From CAVONB01 sp963697205 (GTDB lineage: Bacteria > Pseudomonadota > Alphaproteobacteria > Rhizobiales > Hyphomicrobiaceae): 64,000 nucleotides of DNA. Shown here piece after piece: positions 41,957 to 50,910 of this stretch. The notes below the pieces were generated by a model that saw only the letters and a program-made list of their open reading frames with translations, ran no database searches and had not been told where the DNA came from. Location of the stretch: assembly GCA_963697205.1 (NCBI GenBank), contig CAVONB010000002.1, positions 310,001 through 374,000 on the forward strand. Reading direction: 5' to 3'. Both the position numbers and the translations under genes were made by a program. Numbering within the stretch: the first letter of the stretch is position 1; the number at the start of each line of letters is the position of its first letter.

Positions 41957-43132
41957 TCAGCGACACAGCGATTGCGCCCGGGCCAGCGCCGCCGTGCGCG
42001 TCGCATAAGTCCCGATTGGGGTTCCACCGGGAGCATGCTGGTCGACATAGCTCGCCGTCAGCGACCGCTCGAAACCGTCCAGAACCGTCAGCAGCGTATA
42101 GTGCGTCTCCCCGCCCGCATTCGAGCGGATCAGCACCGTTTTCTCTCCGCCATAGCTCGCCGCCATGATCCGGCAACTGCCCGCATCGACGGCCGCAGGC
42201 GGCGGCATTGCTCCGCGCGCCTCGCGCGCGAGCGCGCCAGCGATCGGCGCTGCCGTGGCCGCGAATGCGACACCGCGGCCCGCCGGCATCGGCTGGGGCG
42301 GCAGCGGCCGAGAGAACGAAGAGGCCGCCGTCGTGTCCGCACGACCCGTTCGCGCGGCGTCGCGCGCACGCGTCGGCAGCGCGGCCGTCTCCCGCGGGGC
42401 CGGCCGCTGCGACCCGTTGCAGTGATCCTCGCGGAAGCGTGTCGCCACCATCTCGATCGACCGCGCGTAGTTGCGGTCCGCCGCCCAGCGGTTGCGCAGA
42501 TCCGCGAACGTCACCGCACGCGTGAGCTTGCGCGACACCGCGATGATATCGTCCTGCTTCAAGCGCGTGCGCGCCCCGACCGGGTTGGGCACCCGCTCCC
42601 CCGAATAGGCGACGAGATGCTCGATCTGCGCACGCACACCCGTCGACACATCGCGATAACTATCGCCGGGAACGCCGCCCCCCGTCGCCCCCAGGCCCGC
42701 GAAGTTGTTCTGCCGCGGATGGACATCGCCGCGCTGACCATTGGCACGTCGGAATTTGAGGTAGTTCGTCTCCAGCAGCATCTGGAAGAAAGCGTAGTCC
42801 CAGCGCACGCCCCATCTCTGCCCGTGCTCGCGGTAGTGGGTGGCGATGTCGCTGAACTTCGGCTCGAGCGCGGGATTGCGTGACGCGACATAGGCCATCA
42901 GTCGGTCCGGCGTCACGCACGCCGGCACACGGTTGTTGGCTTGGGTGCGGATCGGCGGCGGCCCGTCTGTCGCCCAGGCCGGCGTGGTCCCGCCCAACCA
43001 GATCGCGCCACACACGACGCCGATCGTCACCGCGATCGCGGCCGGCGAGCGCGCCTGCCAGCGCGTCCGCTCCTCGTCTGCCCGCGCGCCCTGACCCGAG
43101 CGGCCCCGGCGCGTCATTGTCTCGAAGCTCAT
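41957..43132 (-). CDS. Glucosaminidase-domain protein with conserved C-terminal module (paralogue 1)
   Basis: A 391-residue protein with one N-terminal membrane/signal segment (IAVTIGVVCGAIWLGG). Residues about 65-230 form a glucosaminidase-like (GH73-type) domain with the candidate catalytic Glu in FQMLLETNYLKF and the NNFAGLGATGGG loop. After an Ala/Pro linker, about 75 C-terminal residues form a separate module (CRIMAASYGGEKTVLIR to ALARAQSLC). It is followed by and homologous to the gene at 43165-44388, which lies 32 bases upstream on the same strand. It probably cleaves peptidoglycan in the periplasm; catalytic activity is inferred from the family. Confidence 0.85.
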   Translation of the reverse strand: MSFETMTRRGRSGQGARADEERTRWQARSPAAIAVTIGVVCGAIWLGGTTPAWATDGPPPIRTQANNRVPACVTPDRLMAYVASRNPALEPKFSDIATHYREHGQRWGVRWDYAFFQMLLETNYLKFRRANGQRGDVHPRQNNFAGLGATGGGVPGDSYRDVSTGVRAQIEHLVAYSGERVPNPVGARTRLKQDDIIAVSRKLTRAVTFADLRNRWAADRNYARSIEMVATRFREDHCNGSQRPAPRETAALPTRARDAARTGRADTTAASSFSRPLPPQPMPAGRGVAFAATAAPIAGALAREARGAMPPPAAVDAGSCRIMAASYGGEKTVLIRSNAGGETHYTLLTVLDGFERSLTASYVDQHAPGGTPIGTYATRTAALARAQSLCR

Positions 43133-43164
43133 GACTTTGTCCGTCCGAAGTCAGCCGCGTACGC

Positions 43165-44388
43165 TCAGCCTTCGGGGCAAAGCTCGAATGCCTTGTCCAG
43201 CGCCTGGTTCTGGCTGGAATATTCGCCGACCGTCTGCCCGCCGCGCGCATAGGCGGCGATGTAGGCATCGGCTTCACGCTTCTCCGCGCCCTCGTTGACG
43301 TCCAGCACGGTGTAGTTCACGAGCCCATTGGCCACCGCCTTGATGATGATCGACCTCTGCCCGCCATAGCTGGCCGTCCAGACCTTGCAGCCGGTCGGAG
43401 CCTTGGCCTGCGGCATTGCGGGAGGCGCAAACGAGCGCGCGGCCTGGCCTGCCGCGGCCGCCGTCTTGATCGGCGCCGATGCGGCCTTGCTGTCCACCGG
43501 CGCTTCCGCCTTCGGCGCGTTGAGCACCGTCAGCCCGCGGCCGGCATCCACCAAGGGCGCACCCAGCGCCAACGGCGGCGCCGAAGGTGCTGTTTCCTTG
43601 CGAGCCTCCGCGACCGCGCGGCGCGCGATCTCTGCACCCTTCGCCTCGACCATCTTGGTCGAGGTAACCGAGATGCCGCGCAGCTCGTCCACCATTTCCG
43701 GATGGGGATCGGGCTTGCGGCAATAATCGTCGAAGAAGCGCGAGGCGACCGAGGCGATGTCGCGCGAATACCCACGATCACCCGGCGACCACTTCCGCGT
43801 CAGGTCCGTGAACGAGACCCGCCCACCCAGGCGCTTCTGCCAGGAGGTAAGGATCCCCCACTCCTGGACCTTGCGCGTGCGGTCCGCGGTCGGATTGTCG
43901 ATGCGCTCGCCCGAATAGATCAGCACGTGCTCCAGGTGCGCCTTGACGCCCGAGGAGATGTCCGCGAAGCGCTCGCCGGGCTCCCCACCGCCCGTAGCCC
44001 CCAGGCCCGCGAAGTTGTTCTGCGCGGGCTTCACGTCGCCCCACCGGCCATTGCCGCGGCGGAAGCTGAGGTTGCCCGTTTCGACCAGCATCTGGAAGTA
44101 GGCATAGTCCCAGCGCACGCCCAGCGTCTCGCCGTGGCGCATGTACTCCATGGCGATCTTGCCGAAGCGATCGTCGAGTTTGCCGTTGCGATCGCGGGTC
44201 ATGGCCATCAACCGACCGGGCGTCACGCACTGGGGCACGGCGTTGTCACGCGAGGCCTTGATCAACGGCAGATCGGCGGCTTCCGCCGTTCGAGCCGTCA
44301 AGATCGAGATGGTGGAGAAGGCGATGCCGAAGCCGGACAGCATGCCTGCTGCGGCGAGGGCCAACGAAAAGAAGGCGCGACCGAACAT
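43165..44388 (-). CDS. Glucosaminidase-domain protein with conserved C-terminal module (paralogue 2)
   Basis: A 407-residue paralogue of the downstream gene with the same design: signal/anchor segment (FSLALAAAGMLSGFGIAF), VPQCVTPGRLMAM, catalytic-type FQMLVETGNLSFRRG, NNFAGLGATGGGEPG, and after a long Ala-rich linker the C-terminal module CKVWTASYGGQRSIIIK to ALDKAFELCPEG. The conserved cysteine pair in that module suggests a disulfide. AAGGGGGA precedes the ATG at 44388. The two genes form a tandem pair, presumably one transcript, and may divide labour in cell-wall turnover. Confidence 0.86.
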   Translation of the reverse strand: MFGRAFFSLALAAAGMLSGFGIAFSTISILTARTAEAADLPLIKASRDNAVPQCVTPGRLMAMTRDRNGKLDDRFGKIAMEYMRHGETLGVRWDYAYFQMLVETGNLSFRRGNGRWGDVKPAQNNFAGLGATGGGEPGERFADISSGVKAHLEHVLIYSGERIDNPTADRTRKVQEWGILTSWQKRLGGRVSFTDLTRKWSPGDRGYSRDIASVASRFFDDYCRKPDPHPEMVDELRGISVTSTKMVEAKGAEIARRAVAEARKETAPSAPPLALGAPLVDAGRGLTVLNAPKAEAPVDSKAASAPIKTAAAAGQAARSFAPPAMPQAKAPTGCKVWTASYGGQRSIIIKAVANGLVNYTVLDVNEGAEKREADAYIAAYARGGQTVGEYSSQNQALDKAFELCPEG

Positions 44389-44656
44389 GTATTCCCCCTT
44401 GCGTACTCGAGACTGGAACGTTCGCAATTGCGACGGGAGCGCACGCCCGAGTTCATAAATCATTAGCGTTAACGACCCGTTACCGGTGAGCCCCCATGTG
44501 CCCCACCAGACACCCCACGTCAGTCGTCGCGCACGTTTGCGGCACGAGTTCGGACGGGTGGAGGAGGAAATGTGGCAAAATACAAGCGCACAGGCGCTCA
44601 GCGCGGCTCGCGCAACCGGCCGAAAATTAGCCCAGACATTAGAAAAGCGCGAAAGA

Positions 44657-45022
44657 TCAGCCCCTTCGCTTCGGGCGCTCGATCTCGATGCCAATCCCGC
44701 GGCACGCCGGCAGCACATCGGGCTTTTCGATGCGCACGCGCACCTGCCGCACGCGGCCGTCGGCGAGGCAACGCGCCGCGATCCGCTCGGCCAGCGTCTC
44801 GATCAGGTGCACATGGCCCTCGTCGATGGTGCCTTTCACCGCCGCGATCGCCGCGTCGTAGTCGTAGACGAGGTCGAGCCGATCTGATCGCCCGTCGTAA
44901 TCGTCAGCCACGGCAAGCTCAAGCGAGACCACGACCCGCTGCTCGTAGCGCTTCTCGTGCTCGTAGACGCCGACGCTGGCGATGAGCTCCAGATCACGGA
45001 TGAAAACGCGGCGCTCGTTCAC
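44657..45022 (-). CDS. folB: Dihydroneopterin aldolase
   Basis: Cleaves dihydroneopterin to 6-hydroxymethyl-dihydropterin in folate synthesis. The 121-residue protein has the family blocks RVFIRDLELIASVGVYEHEK (in outline), VYDYDAAIAAV, HLIETLAERIA and VRIEKPDVLPAC. Its start overlaps the stop of the upstream SDR gene by 4 bases (ATGA), so the two are translationally coupled, which supports a pterin role for both. Confidence 0.93.
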   Translation of the reverse strand: MNERRVFIRDLELIASVGVYEHEKRYEQRVVVSLELAVADDYDGRSDRLDLVYDYDAAIAAVKGTIDEGHVHLIETLAERIAARCLADGRVRQVRVRIEKPDVLPACRGIGIEIERPKRRG

Positions 45023-45816
45023 TGACCCTCTCCCTGGCGATCCGATGCATCAGGCCCCGTGCGCGTGAACGCCAGGTGCTGGCCGGCATCCAACGCGATC
45101 ATCTGCCCCGTCATGGCCGGCGCCGACAGGATGAAACGCACCGCATCGGCGATTTCCTCCGGCCGCGTCTGGCGTCCGAGCAAGGTCGCCGCGCACTCCG
45201 CGGCAAAGGCCTCCGGCGTCTGGTGGACGCTCTGCAGCACGGGGCCCGGCCCGATCGCGTTGACGCGCACGCGTGGCGCCAGTGCCTGCGCAAGTGTCCG
45301 CGTCGCCGTCCACAGGCCCGCCTTGGAGACCGTGTAGGAGAAGAATTCGGGCGTCGGCCGCCAGACCCGCTGATCGATGATGTTGATCACGTTGCCGCTC
45401 GTCTCGGCCGGCAGAGCGCGATAGAGCGCCTGCGCCAGGAACACCGGCGCGCGCAGGTTGATGTCGAGATGCGCCGCCCACGTCGCCGCCGTCATGTCCT
45501 CGGCGGTGTCGCTCAGGAATTCCGAGGCGTTGTTAACGAGGCAGGTCGGCACGCCCAGCGCATCGGCGCAGCGCGCCACCAGCGCGCCCACGTCGTCGAG
45601 CCGGCCGAGATCCGCCTGCAGCGCCGCCGCACGTCCACCCGACTGCCGGATCGCGAACACCACGGCGTCGGCTTCCGCCGAAGATCCGCGATAATGTACG
45701 CCCACCGCCCAACCGTGCGCGGCCAGGTCGAGCGCCAGGATCCGCCCGATCCGGCGTGCCGCCCCGGTCACCAGGGCGACGCCCTGCGACGACCGTGGAG
45801 TTGTATCCGTACTCAC
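45019..45816 (-). CDS. SDR-family reductase, FolM/PTR1-like (probable dihydromonapterin or pteridine reductase)
   Basis: A 265-residue short-chain dehydrogenase. It carries the variant coenzyme motif TGAARRIG, the TGxxxRxG form seen in pteridine reductases and FolM, then VNNAS, and the catalytic YTVSKAG (Tyr-x3-Lys). Coupling to folB by a 4-base overlap strengthens a role in pterin or folate metabolism, such as reducing dihydromonapterin or dihydrofolate. The start is the GTG at 45816 with GGAGG about 15 bases upstream; the open frame runs on to 45993 without homology. Confidence 0.82.
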   Translation of the reverse strand: MSTDTTPRSSQGVALVTGAARRIGRILALDLAAHGWAVGVHYRGSSAEADAVVFAIRQSGGRAAALQADLGRLDDVGALVARCADALGVPTCLVNNASEFLSDTAEDMTAATWAAHLDINLRAPVFLAQALYRALPAETSGNVINIIDQRVWRPTPEFFSYTVSKAGLWTATRTLAQALAPRVRVNAIGPGPVLQSVHQTPEAFAAECAATLLGRQTRPEEIADAVRFILSAPAMTGQMIALDAGQHLAFTRTGPDASDRQGEGQ

Positions 45817-46235
45817 GGCCCGCCGTCCTCCGCGCGCTGCTGAGCCCAAATTCCTGCCGGCTGACCGACCCTGCGACTGCACTTGCCACGCCCATGGCGC
45901 AGCCACAAGACGCAGGCCAAAGCCAAGTCGATCCGCACGCGCTGCAATATGTCTATTTTTTGAACATTTCGACCATTGCTTATGCAGTTTCACGTCACGG
46001 GGCGCTTACCGTTCGCGCACCAAACTGACTGCCAAACGGGCAATTCTTTCAATTCGTTGCGCCATTGTGACAGGGGCTGTTTCAATACCCTCAGCCTCGT
46101 GATTTCCCATTGCCGGCGCCCCGCGACGCGCAGCAAAGTCCCTCCAGCCCGTCACCGAATTCAACGCCGGTTGTGCGGCCTCGTGTGGCGATTGAGTGGG
46201 AACTGGCCCGTTCGGGCTCCTGGGGGACTTAAGAG
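45817..46235. other. Divergent intergenic region
   Basis: Between the leftward SDR-folB unit and the rightward porin gene. The part at 45950-46060 is clearly less GC-rich (for example TATTTTTTGAACATTT) and probably holds promoters in both directions. I see no conserved gene or RNA here. Confidence 0.5.
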
Positions 46236-47093
46236 ATGATGAGCACATACCGCCGCCCCGTTTCGCGGCTGGCACTGGCAGGTGTGATGGCAGGCGCGCT
46301 GGCGCTGCCAGCAATCGCGGGCGGCAGCGTCAAGGACCAGCCGGCTTCCGAAGGTCGGACTTGGTCGCGTTCCATGAACATTGGCGTGACCAGCGACTAC
46401 GTCTTCCGTGGTCTGTCACAGCGCGACGAAAAGCCGGCCCTCCAGGGCGGCATCGATATCGGCTACGGCATCTTCTACGCCGGCGCCTGGGCCTCGATGA
46501 TCGACTTTGGTCTGGATTCGGAATGGGGCGGCGCCTTCAACCGCAATGTTGCCACCACCGAGCTCGATCTCTACGCCGGCATCAAGCCGACCTGGGGCCG
46601 CCTCAACTTCGATTTCGGCGTCATCTACTACATGTACCCCGGCGCCCGCGACAAAGCTCCGTACGTGACCCTTGAATTGGACTACGTCGAGCTGAAGGCT
46701 GGTGTGAGCACGTCGCCCTTCCAGAACCTCACGACTGGTGTGACAGTCTTCTACTCGCCGGAGTATACGGGCAAGCAGGGTGCAGTAACGTCCGTCGAGG
46801 GCGCCATCGCCTATGAGCTCCCCAAATTCGGCGCGTTCACGCCGACCATCGGCGGCTTGCTCGGCGCCTCGTTCGGCGACGTCAACGACGGTTTCGTCGC
46901 TGCGAACGGCGACGACAGCTACATGTACTGGAACATCGGCCTGTCGCTCGGCGTCGACGCCCTGACGCTCGACTTCCGGTACTGGGACACGGACATCTCC
47001 AACGCGGCTGGGCAGACCAGCTGCTTCTCTGGTGGCGGCCCAGTCTTCCAGTGCGACGAGCGCTTCGTCGCCTCCGCCAAGGTCACCTTCTAA
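46236..47093 (+). CDS. TorF-family putative porin
   Basis: A 285-residue outer-membrane beta-barrel protein. Signal peptide LALAGVMAGALALPAIA; then NIGVTSDYVFRGLSQRDEKPALQ in outline, the family hallmark, and alternating amphipathic strands to the C-terminal ASAKVTF ending in Phe, the usual barrel end. TorF-like porins are thought to form small-solute channels. Two adjacent ATGs (46236 and 46239) could serve as start. A terminator follows at 47166. Confidence 0.88.
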   Translation: MMSTYRRPVSRLALAGVMAGALALPAIAGGSVKDQPASEGRTWSRSMNIGVTSDYVFRGLSQRDEKPALQGGIDIGYGIFYAGAWASMIDFGLDSEWGGAFNRNVATTELDLYAGIKPTWGRLNFDFGVIYYMYPGARDKAPYVTLELDYVELKAGVSTSPFQNLTTGVTVFYSPEYTGKQGAVTSVEGAIAYELPKFGAFTPTIGGLLGASFGDVNDGFVAANGDDSYMYWNIGLSLGVDALTLDFRYWDTDISNAAGQTSCFSGGGPVFQCDERFVASAKVTF

Positions 47094-47165
47094 GGCCGCC
47101 ACACCTTCAGGCGACAATCACCGCAGCGACGGCTTTCCACGACAGTCCCCGGAGAGCCCGTTTGA

Positions 47166-47195
47166 GAAGCCGGCCGCCCCCCAGGCGCCGGCTTC
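47166..47195 (+). terminator. Rho-independent-like terminator after the porin gene
   Basis: A perfect 9-bp stem (GAAGCCGGC at 47166-47174, GCCGGCTTC at 47187-47195) with a 12-base loop, followed by TTGCATTTT on the + strand. Confidence 0.72.
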
Positions 47196-47234
47196 TTGCA
47201 TTTTCGAGGCACGCTCGCACCCAAATCCCGTCTC

Positions 47235-48090
47235 TCAATCCCGATCGCCCTGCAGCAGTCCGCCCAGCACAGATCCCTCGCCCGTGCTCTTGCCCAGCGC
47301 CGTGGCGTTGGCCAGGATGCGCCCCGACAGGCGCGAGAACGGCAGGCTCTGGATCCAGACCTTCCCCGGCCCGCGCAGATGCGCGAAGAACACACCCTCG
47401 CCGCCGAAGATCATCGACTTGATCGATCCCGCACGCACGATGTCGAAATCGACGCCAGCCGACATCGCCGCGACGCAGCCCGTGTCGACGTGCAGCTCCT
47501 CGCCAGCCGCCAGTTCCCGCTCGATCACCGCGCCGCCAACATGCACGAACGCCCAGCCGTCACCCTCCAGCTTCTGCATGATGAAGCCCTCTCCGCCGAA
47601 CAGCCCGGTGAGGATGCGCCGCTGGAAGTGGATGCCGACCGACACGCCCTTGGCCGCGCACAGGAACGCATCCTTCTGCACGATCAGCTGCCCGCCATGA
47701 TCGTCCAGCCGGAACGGCAGGATAGTGCCGGGATAGGGCGCCGCGAACGCGACGCGCGCCTTGCCCGTGCGCCCCTCGTTGGAGAAGAGCGTCATGAACA
47801 GGCTTTCCCCGGTCAGGATGCGCTTGCCCGCCGTCGCAAGCTTGCCGAGAAAACCCGCCGCTCGCCCGACTGCCGTCCCCAAACACGGTGTCCATCTCGA
47901 CGACCGCGTCCTTGAACATCATCGCGCCGGCTTCCGCGATCGCGCTCTCGCCGGGATCGAGCTCGATCTCGACGAACTGCATCTCCCGGCCCTTGACCTC
48001 GAAGTCGATGTCGTCGGCCACCGCCGGCGATCGACGGTGGGTCCAGGGGCCGCCGCCTTGCACGCCTGGCACCGATCCTGATGCTGTCAT
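47235..48090 (-). pseudogene. AIM24/TIGR00266 family protein, one frame break at a T run
   Basis: A beta-helical protein of the AIM24-like family (function unknown; related to mitochondrial AIM24). From the ATG at 48090 the first frame reads VKGREMQFVEIELDPGESAIAE in outline and AGAMMFKDAVVEMDTVFGDGS. The frame then shifts in a run of four T on the coding strand (47850-47853) and continues with LGKLATAGKRILTGE, ILPFRLDDHGGQLIVQKD and GEGFIMQKLEGDG to the stop at 47235. Removing one base gives exactly 285 codons. GGGAGCAG precedes the start. One of five frame-broken genes in the window; a homopolymer miscall is the simplest cause. Confidence 0.82.
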
Positions 48091-48548
48091 CGCCACTGCT
48101 CCCTGCTCGATCGCCAACGACGGGCCGCGCGGGCCCCGTGCACGCTGCGTGCCCATGCCCAGCATGCCTGTCCCCGGCGTCCGGGAAAAGGCGCGCATCG
48201 CGCAACGTCGCAGCCGCCCACATCGTGCGGACGCTGACATTTCCCCGTCATGCGGTGCCGCTATCGTGCCCGAGGCTTTCGGGATGTCCCTCCAAGGCGA
48301 GACAAACCGGGCCGGGCGAGCGCGCTCACGCCCTCTTGAGCGCGCCCACCTCGCGGGACCGGTAGCGTAACGGTCGTGGACCAAAACCCCGCTGCCAAAG
48401 CTGTTGCGCGCCGGTCTCGCTCCACCACGAACAATGCGCCCGGCAGCCGGTTACGGTCGGTTTTCCACAGGCCATCGCAACGCCGCCTATTGTTCGATGC
48501 CCGCCGCCTCTGCACGCTCCCGCATCGGTGGGACGGAGGATCGGACCG
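48091..48548. other. Divergent intergenic region
   Basis: Between the leftward AIM24-like gene and the rightward membrane-anchored hypothetical. No conserved gene, RNA or clear promoter motif was found. A GGAGGA ribosome site at 48535-48540 belongs to the downstream gene. Confidence 0.4.
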
Positions 48549-49304
48549 GTGCTTCTCGCTGTCGCAGCGATGCTGGTGATGACGATCGCGCTCGCCGCGC
48601 TTCTCGTGCGGCCGACGCTGCGGGCCGACCGCGTGACGTTCGAAACCACGCCCGACCACCCCTGCGCTTTCGGCTACAAGATGGCCTGGCTCGCCATCCG
48701 ATCGACCGACACCGCCGCCGTCGCCGCTGCGGTCGGCCTGACGGATGCCCGTCCCTGTAACTGGAATTCTGGCATCGGCACGGTCTATGACGAGCACCTC
48801 GGCGAGACCCACGTTTTCGTCACGCCGCCCGTCGACGGCTGGACATTTGTCGTTGGCCTGCCCCTGCCCCAACCGCTCGGCCGCAGCTTCGTCGACAAGG
48901 CAACGCCGCTGTTGCTCGATCTCGCCGCGGCGTTCGAGGACGTGCAGTACTATTTCACCTACCCCCTGATCGATTACTACGCCTGGGCCCGCTTCCATGA
49001 CGGCGACCTCGTGCGCGCCTTCGCCATCGGCGACGAAGGCATGATCTGGAACAAGGGGAAGCCCACGCCGGCCGAGCGCGCGCTCGGCTTGAAGCTGTTC
49101 GAGTTGCGCGGCGTGCGCGACCGGCACGGAGACGCCGGCGGCGAGATCGTCCTCTATCCGACCGAGGATCACGTCATGCGCGTGGCCGCCCGCTGGAGCC
49201 TCGACCCGACCAGCCTCGACGACCGCGACCTCGAGCCCGGACTGGGCTTCGTCGGCGCAGCCCCGACCTCGTGGCGCGTCGAGCGCCTGCGCCGAACGGG
49301 CTGA
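48549..49304 (+). CDS. Membrane-anchored hypothetical protein
   Basis: A 251-residue protein with one N-terminal membrane segment (LLAVAAMLVMTIALAALLV) followed by a periplasmic domain. Recognisable short blocks are KMAWLAIRSTDTAAVAAAVGL, GWTFVVGLPLP, YYFTYPLIDYYAWARF and LYPTEDHVMRVAARWSLDP (in pieces), without a family I can name. The start is the GTG at 48549 because GGAGGA lies 9 bases upstream; a GTG at 48528 is also in frame. Aromatic-rich strands suggest an alpha/beta binding domain. Function unknown. Confidence 0.68.
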   Translation: MLLAVAAMLVMTIALAALLVRPTLRADRVTFETTPDHPCAFGYKMAWLAIRSTDTAAVAAAVGLTDARPCNWNSGIGTVYDEHLGETHVFVTPPVDGWTFVVGLPLPQPLGRSFVDKATPLLLDLAAAFEDVQYYFTYPLIDYYAWARFHDGDLVRAFAIGDEGMIWNKGKPTPAERALGLKLFELRGVRDRHGDAGGEIVLYPTEDHVMRVAARWSLDPTSLDDRDLEPGLGFVGAAPTSWRVERLRRTG

Positions 49305-49506
49305 CCCTGCGCTGAACGGGCTGACAGCGAGCCGCCCGCCGCACCTGGGCGCTGCCGCAAGGCCGTCGTGATGACCTCGCTTTTTCGCCAACTTCTGGGA
49401 CTAGACCGCTCGGCATCGGGGCTCGGGGCAAGTGAATCAGAGGGCCGGCCGAGGCAGCGCGCCCAGAACGGGCACTGCCCGCTGGACGAGCGATGGAGCC
49501 GTCATC

Positions 49507-50196
49507 ATGACAATTCGGGCACTCAAGGTCGCGCAGGCCGCGATGGCGGCCGCCACCGTACTGACAAGCGCGGCATCGGCAGCCGACCTCGGCACACCCT
49601 ACGCACGCCGCGGGCCGCCACCTGAGCCCTATTACGGCGCGCCGATGCAGATCGAGCGTTGGACCGGCTTCTACTTCGGCGGCACCCTCGGCTACGCCAG
49701 CGGTACGACCGGCGTCGATGGCGCATCCGGCAACTTCAATTTCGACACCGATGGCGGCATGGGCACGCTGTTCGCCGGCTACAACTGGCAGACCGGCGGC
49801 ACCGTCCTCGGCCTCGAAGGCGATATCGGCACCGGCAATCTGTCCGGATCGGGCCGTGCGCTCGCCACCGCGCTCGGCAGCGACGTCAATGTCTTCGGCT
49901 CGCTGCGCGGTCGCTTCGGCGTCCTGCTGTCGCCCGCATTGCTGGCCTACGCAACGGCCGGCGTCGCCTGGGCGGACATGGATCTGACGATGTCGGGTAT
50001 CGGGACATCGTCGGAAACGTTCTGGGGCTATCAGCTCGGCGGCGGCGCCGAGTACATGATGGCATCGAACTGGTCGCTGCGACTGGAGTACGTCTATACC
50101 GACCTCGACGCCGAGCGCGTCAGCCACGCCGGTATCCCGAACACGTTCGATCCCGACTTCCACACCGTGCGCGCGGGCATCGCGTTCAAATTCTGA
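49507..50196 (+). CDS. Omp25/Omp31-type outer-membrane beta-barrel protein
   Basis: A 229-residue protein of the alphaproteobacterial Omp25/31 family. Signal peptide VAQAAMAAATVLTSAASA followed by ADLG; then RWTGFYFGGTLGYASG, LFAGYNWQTGG, LEGDIGTG, SLRGRFGVLLSPALLAYATAGVAW in outline, and the terminal VRAGIAFKF. GATGGAG precedes the ATG at 49507. These proteins are abundant, eight-stranded envelope proteins linked to membrane integrity. A strong hairpin follows the gene. Confidence 0.9.
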   Translation: MTIRALKVAQAAMAAATVLTSAASAADLGTPYARRGPPPEPYYGAPMQIERWTGFYFGGTLGYASGTTGVDGASGNFNFDTDGGMGTLFAGYNWQTGGTVLGLEGDIGTGNLSGSGRALATALGSDVNVFGSLRGRFGVLLSPALLAYATAGVAWADMDLTMSGIGTSSETFWGYQLGGGAEYMMASNWSLRLEYVYTDLDAERVSHAGIPNTFDPDFHTVRAGIAFKF

Positions 50197-50240
50197 CCCG
50201 CCGCCCCGGCGCTCGCCGTCACATTGTGATGGGATTTAAA

Positions 50241-50269
50241 GCCTGCGGGCCGCCATCCGGCCCGCAGGC
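50241..50269. terminator. 12-bp stem hairpin after the Omp25-like gene
   Basis: GCCTGCGGGCCG at 50241-50252 pairs perfectly with 50258-50269 across a 5-base loop. Read leftward it is followed by TTTAAA; read rightward there is no T run. It lies between converging genes and probably ends both transcripts. Confidence 0.65.
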
Positions 50270-50369
50270 CAACGCTTGTCGCGCCGCAAACGCAAACGGT
50301 CCGATAAGTCTCGAGCCGACCGCACAGCGGCCGAGAGCGCGGCTGCGCGACGCAAGCGCAAAATAGCCC

Positions 50370-50753
50370 CTAAGCCGCCGGCCGCCCGACGATCGCCGCC
50401 ATCTGCAGCGCGATCATGCGGTCCAGAAATCCCTCGAACGGCACCGTGAAGCAACTGAGCCCACGCGCATCGGTCTGCCATTCCGCCAGCGCCGTGGCGA
50501 ACCCATCGTCGACCGCCCCCCCGCCGTCGGGCGCCACCACCGTGTCGCGCAGCGCTTCCTCGCTCATCGGCAGAAACGGAATCGTCACCGCCTCCAGCGT
50601 CCCGTCCGCGCACCGGCGCGGCGCATCCGTCACCGCGCAGCAGAAGATGGGCGCATGATCATCGAACCGCACGACGGCGCCGATCAGCAGCCGCGAGTCT
50701 TCAAAACCCTCCGGCGTTCGGTACGTCCAGCGTTGTCCGGCCTCATAGGTCAT
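50370..50753 (-). CDS. Conserved hypothetical protein
   Basis: A 127-residue cytoplasmic protein beginning MTYEAGQRWTYRTPEGFEDSRL, with LIGAVVRFDDHAPIFCCAVTDAP and a C-terminal FTVPFEGFLDRMIALQMAA helix. It resembles small alphaproteobacterial proteins of unknown function with a beta-rich first half (an SH3-like fold would fit). No signal peptide or membrane segment. The gene stands alone between hairpins and a hypothetical membrane protein gene. Confidence 0.68.
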   Translation of the reverse strand: MTYEAGQRWTYRTPEGFEDSRLLIGAVVRFDDHAPIFCCAVTDAPRRCADGTLEAVTIPFLPMSEEALRDTVVAPDGGGAVDDGFATALAEWQTDARGLSCFTVPFEGFLDRMIALQMAAIVGRPAA

Positions 50754-50910
50754 GGCGATCGCCCCCTCCTACCGCTGGCGCGGGCCGATGCCACCGTCAG
50801 GCCCGCAAAACGCCGCAACGTGGCCAAGGAAACGGGGCCGAAGCAAGGCACGCACACCCATGCGCCCCCGCCACTGGGGATAACGCGGGCAGCCGCCACC
50901 CGCCCCGCGA

